From: Elymus sibiricus
Lineage: Eukaryota > Streptophyta > Magnoliopsida > Poales > Poaceae
Length of the DNA: 64,000 bases
Assembly (NCBI GenBank): GCA_039707655.1
Contig: CM077671.1
Span: 302,932,509 to 302,996,508 of the forward strand
Direction: 5' to 3'
Position numbers and translations under genes: made by a program. The notes under the pieces were generated by a model, which was not told the DNA's origin, did no database searches, and worked only from the letters and a program-made list of their open reading frames with translations. Positions 1 through 9,790 of the stretch are shown here, one piece after another (the stretch's first letter is position 1; every line of letters begins with the position of its first letter).

Positions 1-272
1 GAATCCGGCTGTAGCGCGTCCTCGACGGTGGTAGGTGGCGGGCTTGGGTGGAGGCGTGGAGAGGAAATGCAAGGCGCCGGCCAGAAGAACGAGGAGGCAC
101 GGCGGCCCCGGCTAGGGGGAGGACGAGGCGGCGCGGCAGCCTGATTCCGGTGCCAAGCAAAGCAGACAAGGCGTTCCGTGGGCGGATCCGGCGCTGGGCA
201 GGTGTGGGAGGACGGTGACCGGACGGATCCGGCGGCTGGTCGACGCAGTGGGGCGGGGCGAGGGTGCGCCAT
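1..272 (-). CDS. Possible 5' end of a gene running off the left edge
   Basis: On the minus strand an ATG at 272 opens a frame that stays free of stops to the window edge, about 90 codons. The predicted peptide is rich in Pro, Arg, Ala and Ser and matches no family I recognise. The sequence just upstream on the same strand (about 290-480) is rich in CT runs and CCACC motifs, like a grass 5' leader. Because the stretch is very GC-rich, an open frame of this length could arise by chance. The frame is partial and the assignment is weak. Confidence 0.2.
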   Translation of the reverse strand, partial: MAHPRPAPLRRPAAGSVRSPSSHTCPAPDPPTERLVCFAWHRNQAAAPPRPPPSRGRRASSFFWPAPCISSPRLHPSPPPTTVEDALQPD

Positions 273-1786
273 GGCCTGGATTCGGCGCCCGCTCGTGCTC
301 CCCGGTGACAGGGGGAGGGGTGGCTCCCCGGCGAGGGGAGAATGGCGTGGCCGGGGCGGGGGCAGGATCGGCGCCGGTTGCAGCAGTGTGGGGTAGGGGA
401 AGGAGGTGGTGCGGTGGTGGGGGAAGGAGAGAGACGAAGAGGTGGTGCGGTGCTGGGTGCTTGCGTGGGGGTGGGCGGAGGCCGGGGGTTGACTACTTTT
501 TGTGTGTGCTAGCAGAATAAGCTAGTATTAGCAGAATAAGAGTCTTAAGGGGTGTTATTAGTGTTATTAGAATAGACCCACCATATACTGCTAATATTAG
601 CGGAATAGTTATTCGGCTAACACTTCTAAACTACGCGTTAAAAATAGTGTACTTCATCCTTATACTGTACGAACTGCAATGCTTTACGAGAGAACTGATG
701 CAGAGTTTTGCGGTCCGCCCGTGAGTTCTGTGTGCAATCGGCTGTTGCGGGATGATTTAATTTGTTTCTGGACGCCAGTTGACCTTTATTATTTGGAATT
801 TACAGGAAAAATTCCTAAAATATGCACAAATCGAGGGATTTGGCGGGCGAGCTTTGCTCTGTTCGCTCGTGTTCGTGTCCGATGCGGTTTTTTCGTGCTC
901 GGTTGTTGTTTGTTGGTAGGAATGCTTAGATTACGTTCATTTAATCGTCCCCTTTACTCTACAATCTGTGTAATTTTTAGGAATTAGGTTCCAATTTTTG
1001 CAAAATTGATTGTGCGGGCGTATGAGCTTCCTCCGCTCCTCTATTCTTGTTGATTTTTTTGGATTTTGTGCGTCGATCTGTTTTGAATCTTGTAAATTGT
1101 TTCTCTATTTTGTTTGAATTCATTGTGTTGCGCCTGCAATCTTCATAGTTTTGTTTCATTTTGTAAAGAAAATCGTATGTTGTTCATCATAGTGGCCGTG
1201 GCTTTTAGTCGATGTATCGAACTGCGAGTGGAATTGTCACATCTGTTAGTCTCCCACGTACCTGGATGTGAACTGCTTTAATTTTATGGTTGCAGTTCGG
1301 GCATACGTTGTACTGTACTGCATTTTTGTTAGTAGTGGACTTCAATGTAACTGTATTACAGTGGGCATGTGAGCTTACGAGTTTTTTGTTTTCTTAAAAT
1401 GTATTCTGTGTTTTAGAGAAGTGCATAATATGCACTTTCGTACTACATTGGCAGTATAGTTATTGTGCTATTTTCTGCTATTATGACAATTCTTCTGAAC
1501 TGCATACTATAAAAATTCTTTTGAAGAGCACATGTTAACTGCAAAGTTTCGACCATTGGCATTGCACTATTATTGTTCAGAGTACTGCATTTTTTTGATA
1601 TAAGGACTGCACTGTGTGTATTATAGAACTGCATTTTTGTCAGCAGGAACTTTTCCAAAAGGGTGATAAAATGATGCAGATGAGTCCGCATACTTTGAAA
1701 GCGTTTGATGAACATAATTTTAAAGGCATACAGCATAAGCAAAGCATTAGAATATGCCACAGATGGCTTGCTTTATCATGGACAAC
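273..1786. other. Non-coding stretch, GC-rich then AT-rich
   Basis: The part to about 500 is GC-rich and may be leader or promoter for a gene leaving the window at the left. From about 500 to 1786 the DNA is AT-rich and intron-like, with no coding frame I can support. A perfect 12-bp palindrome, GCTAATATTAGC, lies near 590. From about 1,270 onward the first copies of the AACTGCA-type motif appear (for example near 1,310, 1,497, 1,585 and 1,627); they recur through the next 13 kb. Part of this stretch would be the 3' flank of the B3 gene. Confidence 0.4.
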
Positions 1787-2653
1787 CTACAGTGCAAATA
1801 TTCTAAACTTCAGGGAGTCTTCTTCTTTGTAGAAAAACACCATGGCCACTTCTCCAGCCTCAAAGCCATTTTGGGAGACAAAATCGTTCCAGCCAGTAGT
1901 TATGTTGATACAGTCTTCGGAGTCAATGTGGTAGTCAGCTTGCATGTTTGCATACCCATTCTTGTGGTCTGTCTGCAAAGTAAGCTTCCCTGAAGTCAGA
2001 GCAGCAAATCTTATTGTGGATGGCAGTTTCTGCATTTTGGCATGCATGGAAAAAGAAATTTTGTAAGTAAAAAACCAAATGTTTTTGTTTATGTTAGGAC
2101 GATTTGTTTATATTGACTTAAATATGTATAGTTATATGACTACTATTTAAGAAAGCAGTTGCAATGTAAGAACATTATTATATATGGACTTGACCTCTAG
2201 CTTTCGTAGAATTTATACTATTCTGTACCACCTTTGCACTGCAAGGTCAATTGCAGTGATCTGCCTTAGCGTATCAAAAGAACTGCTAGACTGAGATATG
2301 GTACTGAACAAAAATAGTTAGAACTATCTACCGTTAATTGTTGACAAATCTGAAGAACAATACAGATCTTTGTATTGATGATACTACTGAAGAAATTGTT
2401 GGAAATATACACTCAAATGTGGATTTGTAGCCTAGATTGGTCAAAAATTATGAGGGAAAAAACATACCCATTTTTCCTGCAAGTCTGCGGATGTTAATCG
2501 ATGAAGAAATGGTGCCCGAAACCCCCTGTTGGGTAACAGCAGGCACCCAAGCTGGCTACGCAATTCAGACTCGGTGAGCTCCAGACCATCGGCGTACACG
2601 CATGCGTCCACTATCGGCGCCATCCTTGCCAAGCACCCGCACGAACAGTCCAT
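1787..2653 (-). CDS. Small single B3-domain protein (two exons)
   Basis: B3 domains are plant-specific DNA-binding folds, so a nuclear transcription-factor role is expected for the family. Exon 1 is 2653-2468 and exon 2 is 2029-1787. The donor is TGG|GTATG and the acceptor is GCAG|AAA, and the join is in phase 0, giving 142 residues. Residues about 49-62 (FLHRLTSADLQEKW) match the start of B3 domains. After the splice come the LPSTIRF strand, GWNDFVSQNGFEAGE and VFFYKEEDSLKFRIFAL, the GW..F and final-strand signature of B3. The protein is essentially one B3 domain with a short Cys-containing N-terminus and nothing after it, so it is smaller than most REM or ARF-type members. Both exons are intact. 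It could be a young gene or a fragment captured from a larger B3 gene. Confidence 0.6.
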
Positions 2654-2800
2654 GGCGGGTTCAGTGGAAAATCAGAGAACAGTTCGGGATGGGCGGAACC
2701 CTAGATCTACGATTTGAAGAAGAAGAGGAAGGGGAGAGGAGTTGTGTGAGCCCGGAGCACGAATGGATAGGTTTTATGCAGCCAATGCAGCAACGAAAGT
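2654..2800 (-). promoter_or_regulatory. Leader of the B3 gene
   Basis: Read on the minus strand, the bases before the ATG at 2653 are CT-rich (runs such as CCTCTTCTTCTTC near 2,717-2,730) and include TAGGGTTCCGCCC, a composition typical of plant 5' leaders. I see no clear TATA box in the next 150 bp. Confidence 0.35.
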
Positions 2801-2980
2801 AATAAATGTTGTGGTGGGTGTTAGGTGCTGGAAGGATTCTGATTCAGTTTACCAGAATGCATTTGAGAAGGAAGAGCACTGCTTACTTGAGTCTAGCAAA
2901 CTGCAGATTTTATGTACACGAACTGCAGAATTCGTGGATTGTATTAGTGTTTTTTATTTTTCTAGTCATTATTTTATTTT

Positions 2981-3187
2981 ATTGGGCCGTGGTTTTTCAT
3001 GGTTTGTTGGAATGTTTTTTATATTAGTGGCGTCGCTCGCGTTTTGGGCCTGTTGGGGAGCGAAGACTCATTCGGCCCAAGTAGGTCTGCGGGTACGGCT
3101 GCTTCGCGGTGCGCTCATGTTTAGTCCCACCTCGCCCGCCGAGAGTGGCCGTGACCGGTTTATAAGCCTTGGTGAGTCATCCGATCT
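2981..3187 (+). promoter_or_regulatory. U6/U3-type RNA polymerase III promoter
   Basis: An upstream sequence element AGTCCCACCTCG is at 3123-3134 and a TATA box TTTATAAG begins at 3159, exactly 24 bases after it. In plant snRNA genes this spacing (about 24) marks Pol III transcription, while about 34 marks Pol II. Three GGCCC/GGGCC boxes at about 2983-2989, 3045-3050 and 3073-3079 fit the monocot-specific promoter elements of snRNA genes. The same USE wording, spacing and GACCGG before the TATA are found in known wheat U6 promoters. The expected start is about 29 bases after the TATA start, near 3188. No U6 sequence follows. Confidence 0.65.
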
Positions 3188-3376
3188 AAACTCCTCTAGT
3201 TACTTACTGAGCGCTTATACACGACGCTCGTTGCAGTTTCCTACCTGACCTGTGGGTCCTTCTATGCCCGGCCACACGCATCGTGGCTCAGAACGGACTC
3301 ACCTGTGTTAATTAGCGGGCGAGTAACCTAGTACGAGACTGGCTGGGGCCTGGTTGCACCTGGGCGGTCAATTTTT
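3188..3376 (+). ncRNA. Candidate Pol III small RNA of unknown kind
   Basis: The stretch between the predicted Pol III start (about 3188) and a T8 run (3372-3379) is about 185 nt, contains no internal run of four or more T, and can form several hairpins. Examples are GAGCG (3209-3213) with CGCTC (3225-3229), GACC (3247-3250) with GGTC (3255-3258), and GCCAC (3271-3275) with GTGGC (3283-3287). It does not begin like U6 or U3, has no 7SL or RNase MRP hallmark that I can see, and lacks snoRNA C/D or H/ACA ends. It may be an undescribed RNA, or a U6-type promoter that has lost its original body. Transcription is inferred only from promoter and terminator. Confidence 0.4.
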
Positions 3377-3740
3377 TTTATATTTTTCCTCTTATGTATC
3401 TTCTAATATAGGGCGTGAACTGCTTTGTTAGATAGTTGTGCACTGCATTCATCAGAATACTATAATTCTTGTGCCCACATTTTGCACTACGTATGCAGTA
3501 GCATATTTGGACTGCATGCATCCTATTTGTGCACCGCATCTTCGTCCAATTTTTTTTCATGTTTTCCCTAGTACGTATCTTTTAATTTAGGGTGTGTACT
3601 GCTTTGTTAGACTGTTGTGCACTGCTTTCATCAGAATACTATACTGCATGTGCCCATAGTTTGCACTGCTTGCATCATATTTGTGCACTGCATCATCGTC
3701 CATCTGTGCACTGCTTGAATCACATACTTTGTGCGCACCG
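3371..3740 (+). repeat. Diverged tandem duplication (~178 bp x 2)
   Basis: Copy 1 starts at 3371 and copy 2 at 3549. Both run T8, GTATCTT, TAGGG, ACTGCTTTGTTAGA, GTTGTGCACTGC, CATCAGAATACTATA, TGTGCCCA and GCACCGCATC or GCACTGCATC. Inside each copy the motif ACTGC recurs every 20-40 bases, so the segment is itself a degenerate minisatellite. The rest to 3977 is AT-rich spacer with no gene. Confidence 0.6.
3372..3379 (+). terminator. Pol III T-run terminator
   Basis: Eight consecutive T follow GGTCAA. It is the first run of four or more T after the predicted start, as expected for a Pol III stop. The run also begins the duplicated segment that follows. Confidence 0.5.
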
Positions 3741-3977
3741 CAGTATGTTCTAATATTGAACTCTATTTTTGTAACTGAAAAAAAAATCTTCATAACACAA
3801 GCAAAGTTCATCATTACAAGCCATTCTGTATGACAAGCAAACTAAGTTCAGCAAAAGCAAACGATCACAACCAAACTAACTTTACATAAGCAAACAACAG
3901 AAAGCAAATTTGATGATAAATCTAAAACGACGCGCGCAACGTTGGAGATACTTTTTTGGCCGGCACCGTCTGCTTCT

Positions 3978-4661
3978 TCACCACCCGAAGTCTCCCCAGC
4001 TCCTGGCGCGCTTCTTGGGGGGATCCTCCTTCTCCAGCTTTGCGCGGCGAAGTCCGTCCTGGGTGAGGGTGATGTGGTTCCATATCTCATACGATGTGTA
4101 CGCTTCCTTTGCCACGTACTCGATGTGCCTCATGGACAGGGGCTGGGAGTCCCAGCGCCTGTGTTCTTCGTCGGTGATCTTCTTCTTCATGTTGTTGTAG
4201 TAGTCGTCGACGAGCATTCCGGCGACGTCTGCAAGGGAGTCCAAGTCCTTGGTGGCTTCGGGCACCCTCAATTCCTTCTGGATGTAGATCAAGTTGGAAA
4301 CCTCCAAATTGACACGCTCGAGCCTGGTTTTATCGCCCCCGATGGAGAAGCCAGCAAACGTGTACCTGGGGTCGGCGAGGAACTTGTCAAAGATGGTGCA
4401 CCTTTCAACGGCGCTCAGTTGGAAGAGCAGCACCGGTTGAGTCTTGCCGACGGAGAGTTGGACAAGGGCGGGTTTCTGCGTCTCGTCGGGCTCGTTGGTG
4501 TACTCCAGATCAATTCCGACGATCTTGTGGCACTGGAGTCTGAGGTGGCGTTCGTACTGCTTGAGGGAGGTCGCCATCTGCTTCTTGTCGTTGGTGTGGA
4601 TCACGCGCAACATGGTGTTGCCGTGGGCCTGCACCTGCCTATACTCATCGACGAACCCCAT
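3978..4661 (-). CDS. 3'-5' exonuclease, DEDDy (Werner-exonuclease-like) fold
   Basis: This 227-residue protein resembles the plant Werner-syndrome-like exonucleases, which remove nucleotides from 3' ends of DNA or RNA. Exonuclease motif I is IVGIDLEYT (Asp and Glu of the DEDD set) near residue 48, motif II is FAGFSIGGDKTRL near residue 100, and motif III is YVAKEAYTSYEIW near residue 190. In motif III the usual Tyr-x-x-x-Asp reads Tyr-x-x-x-Glu, a conservative change at a metal-binding position that may lower activity. No helicase or HRDC domain follows, as is normal for the small plant forms. A basic tail (KKRAR) could be a nuclear signal. I start at the ATG at 4661 because the longer frame to 4811 reads through leader-like sequence with a TATA-like box. 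The gene is uninterrupted and diverges from the Ulp1-like gene. Confidence 0.7.
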   Translation of the reverse strand: MGFVDEYRQVQAHGNTMLRVIHTNDKKQMATSLKQYERHLRLQCHKIVGIDLEYTNEPDETQKPALVQLSVGKTQPVLLFQLSAVERCTIFDKFLADPRYTFAGFSIGGDKTRLERVNLEVSNLIYIQKELRVPEATKDLDSLADVAGMLVDDYYNNMKKKITDEEHRRWDSQPLSMRHIEYVAKEAYTSYEIWNHITLTQDGLRRAKLEKEDPPKKRARSWGDFGW

Positions 4662-5400
4662 CGCCGGCAAAGGGGCTTGGTGTCTTCTGTGGAGATTGAA
4701 GAGAGGGAGGGATTTGGTGGCAGTGCAACGACGACTTGTGTTGTTGTGGATGAGAAAGCCTTGGCGGGGTCTTAATTTATGGGGGAGATTGCCGCAACGG
4801 ATGAACTGCACGATCTCGCTGACGATGTTGTTGTGCAGATCGTGGGTTGGGTTCCGTCTGTGATCGTGGGTTTGTGGAGTTGCAACCGCTTGGATTGTGT
4901 TGTTGTATCTGAACGTGGGTTTTTTAACGTGGTTTTATTTTATTTTCATCAGTAATTTTTGTTAACCACCATGTGTCGTACTTCTTCGTCTATACATGTG
5001 CACTCCATTGTTGAGAGCTGTGGACTACATCTGTTGCGTGTACTTGATGCATCCCCTGGCACGGGTTGGGGGGGTTGGCCCCTCCATTTTTTTGTTTGTT
5101 GTGACACATATTTGAAGGCAAACTTTTTTGTCGGACGTGTTATATTAACACGCGCGTTTTTTTGGACTTTAACCGTTTATACGAACTATATGCATTTCTT
5201 TTTTTGGACTTCATTTTCCATCATAGCGAACTGCATCTGGTTAGATCTTCTTTATTTTGGACTAGTCCATTTAATTTAGCCGGGCCATTTTGGGCCGGCC
5301 CATTTACCCCTCCCGTGAGGCCCTCACACGTGGCCCTCCCAGGCACTCCCAACGCTTCGCTCATATGGAGAGACCGAAGAAAACCCTCTCCCCACTCTTC
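4662..5400. promoter_or_regulatory. Shared divergent promoter region
   Basis: Between the exonuclease ATG (minus) and the transcribed region of the Ulp1-like gene (plus) I see, on the minus strand, a TATA-like CATAAATTAAG near 4,775-4,785 upstream of the exonuclease. On the plus side is a cluster of TGGGCC and GGCCCA boxes at about 5,281-5,305 (site II-type elements common in grass housekeeping promoters). A CT-rich leader with CAAACCCTCGTCGCC follows at about 5,430. No gene lies in the spacer. Confidence 0.4.
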
Positions 5401-7792
5401 CAGATCCTGTCGAAACATCTCCCCTTCTTGCAAACCCTCGTCGCCCAGAGCAACCGCCGTCGCCCGCGGAATCGTCGTCGCCCGTGGAACCGCCGTCCTC
5501 CATAGGTCTGGATTCCTGCATTCCGGGCCCCCCTTCGCTCCCCCACCCCTTCCCCTCCGCTCCCCCACCCCTTCCCCTCCTCTCCCCGTCCCCTTCCCCC
5601 TCCGCTCCCGCCACGCAACCCCATGGCCGCCATTCATCCCCTTGATTGTGGTCCGCTTCTCGTGCCCTTGGCCGTGATCGTCCCCCCATCTAGTTTTCTG
5701 ATTCCCTTAGCGGGTGCGTTTTTTGCGCATGTGTTTTTTTTTTTGCGTGAGCAGGCGATTTGTTCTCGATTTGAAATCGATAGACGGGTGCTATCTGGAG
5801 GCAAAGCAACGTGCATCTAGGGTTTCGTCATTTTTCGTCGATATTGTTGCAGATATCTGTCACTCCGTCCTTGCGCTGCACGCAAACGCCATGTCTTCCC
5901 CAAGCAGAGTAGATGGAGGAGTTCAAGGTATGTGGAGTGCTTGCTTGGCCTTGTTTATTTTCTGTCTTGTTTATCAAGTTGTTAGTTCATCCTGCAAATT
6001 TATATATGCTGTGCTAGTTCTCAGCGTTGCTGGCATTATTGTCATGTCATGTTTTTAATTTTTGTTTCTGGTTTTATTGAATCCAGAAGGTGATTTTGAT
6101 GGCAGTGGTCATAATGATACTGTTCATGATACGCCAATTGGTACTCATATTCCTGGTGGCAAGGATCACGGTGGCAAGGCAGACCATGAAGTTATGTCAC
6201 CAATTGAAACTTCTCCTATAAGTGTGGCCGCTCCTTTTGGTATGTTGTTTATTCTTTTTCTTATTTAGTTTGCCAAATTGGTTTTATCACTCTGTTTTGT
6301 TGTAAATTTCATATGTGTCCTGTGAGTTTTTGAACTGCATTGATCTTATATATATTTGCTATTTTTGATGTGCATGCTTTGTTTATTGTGTATGCTGCTT
6401 ACTTGATGTTGTACAAAGTGATGTTGCCTTGCTGAAGTTAGTCAGGCATTTTTTTGGAAAGAAACGTTTAGTTAGGGTATGCAGCACTGCATTTATATGT
6501 ATATGTGAACTTGACTATATGTATGTGTGAACTACATTGTGCATTTATTCAGGTTGTGTATGCAGATGGGTTAACTCCATTAAATTGATATGTGAACTGC
6601 ATTATTTTTTATTTAGCTTGTGTATGCAGCACTGTATTTGTATGTATATGTGTACTGCATTTGTTCCTTTTGCGCACTTCTTAATGACCATAGTTAAACT
6701 TCATTTTTGACGCAGTGTCTGTTTTTATGCTGGGGCGCCTAGGTTTGATTAGGTTACTCAATTGATTAACCATTATTTTGTAGAGGGTGACATTGGTGTG
6801 AGCTTTGACCAGAGCATTAGGCGTCCTGTCTTGTCTGAGACACAGTCACAATCTGTTGATGGCACAGAGGAAGTTACGCAAGAGTGGATGGTCCCGGATC
6901 AGCTTTGTCATATGAATTGAAGCAACGCAAGAAAAAGTTGAGGTTTGAAAGTGACTCAAAGGAGTATGCAGAGAAAGAGAAGCGGAGAAGGGCTGCAGAT
7001 GGTGCCAAGGGTGCCAAATTTGGTAAAGTCAAGCAGCCTGCTTTGTAGAAGAAAAAACGGAGTTCTGTTGCTGAGGAAGGTGGTACTCCTTGGCGGAGTC
7101 CTCGTGTTGCTTGCATGAACAAGAACCTTGGTAAGAGAGCTGTTGAAGCTGGTGCAGAGGATCCTCAGCGGAAGCGACCACATGTCAATGAAGGGACCAA
7201 CTCTGACGATGATGACTTCGTGCTTGCTGATTTCGTGAGGGATGTTCAAACTGGTAGACGAAAAGATTGTGGTCCATGTAAGAGTCAACCTAAGAGGCCC
7301 CGTGATGATGGCGACGAAGATGCGGATGCTGACTCTGATGGGGAGGCGGATGTTTTTCCAAAGGTTTGTTGAAGTGGACTGCATTTGTTTGTTTCATTGT
7401 CATTCTATCAGTCGTTTGTTGTCTCTTTTGTGGCTAATCTTCTAATGTGGACTGCATTTTCCTTTACACAGAGGAAGAAGTCTAGTAAGAGCAAGGGAAC
7501 TGATGATGACGGTGAGGGAGATGGTGCTCGATTTAACAAGACCGTACGTTTGTCTCTCCCCACTGTGTGCAAGGTTGCTGCTTTATTGAAAGAAGCACAC
7601 TGTAATCATGTTCGGGGCACTGGCTTTGGCGCTGTCTTTGAGTTGACAATAAAGAAAAATGTGTCACGCATTCTTATGTGCTATCTGATGGGAGTGATTG
7701 ACCCTGCCACGATGAAAATGGACTTTGGGAATGACAGGGTTCTTCGTATCAATCGTGCTGCAGTTCATCACATTTTTGGTTTTCCTATGGCC

Positions 7793-7831
7793 ATGCCTGC
7801 TACCAATGCCTGCTACCCATGCCTGCTACCA
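7793..7831 (+). repeat. 13-bp triplication that breaks the reading frame
   Basis: ATGCCTGCTACCA, ATGCCTGCTACCC and ATGCCTGCTACCA stand head to tail at 7793, 7806 and 7819. Two extra 13-bp copies add 26 bases, which is not a multiple of three. The frame before and the frame after the repeat differ by exactly this amount, so slippage explains this frameshift. Confidence 0.75.
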
Positions 7832-9464
7832 GTGGCCATGATGACTCATTGTCTGCCCTCAAGGATGAGCTTGGCTTTCACCGTTCATGAAGTATAGGTG
7901 TCAAGGACTTGTTACAAAGGCTGGCTGAGTTGGTGGAGGATGATGATCATGTGACGGTTGATCTTGCTGTCAAGGTATTCTTCCTGATACTTTATCAGAA
8001 TTTGTTGTGCCCTGGGCCTGCAGCTCGTTTGGGAAGGGTTGCTACCATGGTTGAGAACATGGATTATGCGGCTATGGAGCAGATGGACTTTTGTCAGCTT
8101 GTTGTTGATGAGCTGCAGGTAGCTGTGGTGAAGTGGCAGACAGATGGTAGCAAGCAGAATTCTGCAGAGGGTTGTGCCATTGTGTCCCTGATTATGTATC
8201 TTGATTGCTTGAAGCTTCGCAAATTTTCAGTTATGCACATGTTGACGCCGCGTGCGTCATTCCTGACGAACAAGGACCTGATGAAGTTATACAACGAGGA
8301 TTTAGTTGTCACGGGAAAGATTTATGTGGAATCTTACAGATTTGGGAGGTTGCCGGTTAGTGAATCAGAGTTTTTAAGATTAGAGTTTTTTTTAATTTGC
8401 AGTCGTTATAAATCTGAACTTTCTAGTATTCACATGTGTACTTCTTTCCCTTTTTATATTTTTTGCAGTGGAAGGCGTCAGGTGATATTGTGTACAACCG
8501 TCCTGCAGGAGTGTTGTGTGGCAGCTCTGATGCGGGGCCTAGCAGTCATACTAGGTTCTGTGAGCCTATCTGTAGCCAGCTTCCTGCCTGTGATGATGAG
8601 CTGCCGCCTACTCGTGGTTTCATGGCTCGTCGGATGTTTGATAATAGAAGTTCTTCTGAACAGACATTTGCTAGCGGCAAAAAACACGAGGAGATTGACG
8701 AGCTTCTTGTGAAGGTTTTGAAGTTAACTGAAGATTTGCCAACCTCTGGTGACAGGTTGAGGCTAGTTGCTGGATCTTTCCTTGCTGGCCATGGCCCCCG
8801 TGAAGAAGATATTGTTGCTGCTCACAACTTTGACTGTGGTTTGGTTGAAACCATGAAGTTTGCAGTGACGAATATTCGGTCTTAGTATGCTCAGTTGAAA
8901 CATTCACAGGAACTAAAATGCGCTCATTACGAGAAGGATGCTGAACACATTTTGGAAGAAATGAACCGACAGGACAGTGTCGCCAGCGTTGATAATGTAC
9001 GTCGTCCTTTTCTTGTCCTTTTGAACCTCTTTTTGTGTATCATGTGGACTACTCCTCACTGTTTGTTTTTGTTATAGGCTGGAGTGGAATCTGCTGGTCT
9101 TCACGCATCTGGGGACATTGGAATTGGACAGGTATAGTACTTCTCCCATGCCTGTTCTGCTATGTGCTTCTCTTCTTGAACTTGTATTTTTTGCTTTCCA
9201 TTTTATTTTATTTTTTGTGTACCTCACGATTGTAAAATGTGTACCGCTTGTGCATGGTTGAAGTTTTTTCCCCTATTTTGGTCGTTACCATCTTATTTCA
9301 TTTTGGTTTGTTCTGTGCCCGTCGACTGGAGTTCCTGGTTGTGATGTGCACAAGGATTCTTACTACGGCTCTGAGAACGATGAGGACTTGGCTGATGTGT
9401 CGTCCCCTCCAGATGTTGTAGTTGATAAGGTTGAGTGGAATTACTTTTCTCAAATGCATTCATT

Positions 9465-9790
9465 TTACATGTGTGGGCTGCATTCTTTGACATAAGTGAG
9501 CTTCAGTCTTTGACAGAAGTGAACTGCAGTTCTTTTTAAATGTGTGGGCTGCATTCTTTGACATAAGTGAGCTTCGGTCTTTGACAAAAGTGAACTGCAG
9601 TTTTTCTTACATGTGTGGGATGCAGTCTTTGACATAAGTGAGCTTCGGTCTTTGACAGAAGTGAACAGCAGTTCTTTTTACATGTGTGAGCTGCAGTCTT
9701 TGACATAAGTGAACTTCGGTCTTTGACAGAAGTGAACTGCAGTTCTTTTTACATGTGTGGGCTGCAGTCTTTGACATAAGTGAACCGCGT
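9465..9790 (+). repeat. Intronic minisatellite, ~71-bp unit
   Basis: About four and a half copies of a unit containing ACATGTGTGGGCTGCAGTC, TTTGACATAAGTGAGCTTC and TTTGACAGAAGTGAACTGC lie in the intron between the exons ending at 9429 and starting at 9854. Each unit contains two related halves (TTTGACANAAGTGA). It shares the AACTGCA core with the motifs scattered elsewhere in the first 14 kb. Confidence 0.7.

Noticed and set aside
3188..3376. Telomerase RNA as identity of the Pol III transcript
   Set aside because: Plant telomerase RNAs have the same promoter type, but the template complementary to TTTAGGG is not present; CTAAACTCC at 3187 is only a partial likeness.
4444..4863. Plus-strand frames opposite the exonuclease gene
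   Set aside because: They are shadows of the minus-strand gene, which carries the recognisable motifs.
9465..9790. CRISPR-like regular repeats
   Set aside because: Units are contiguous without unique spacers and lie in a plant intron; they are a minisatellite.
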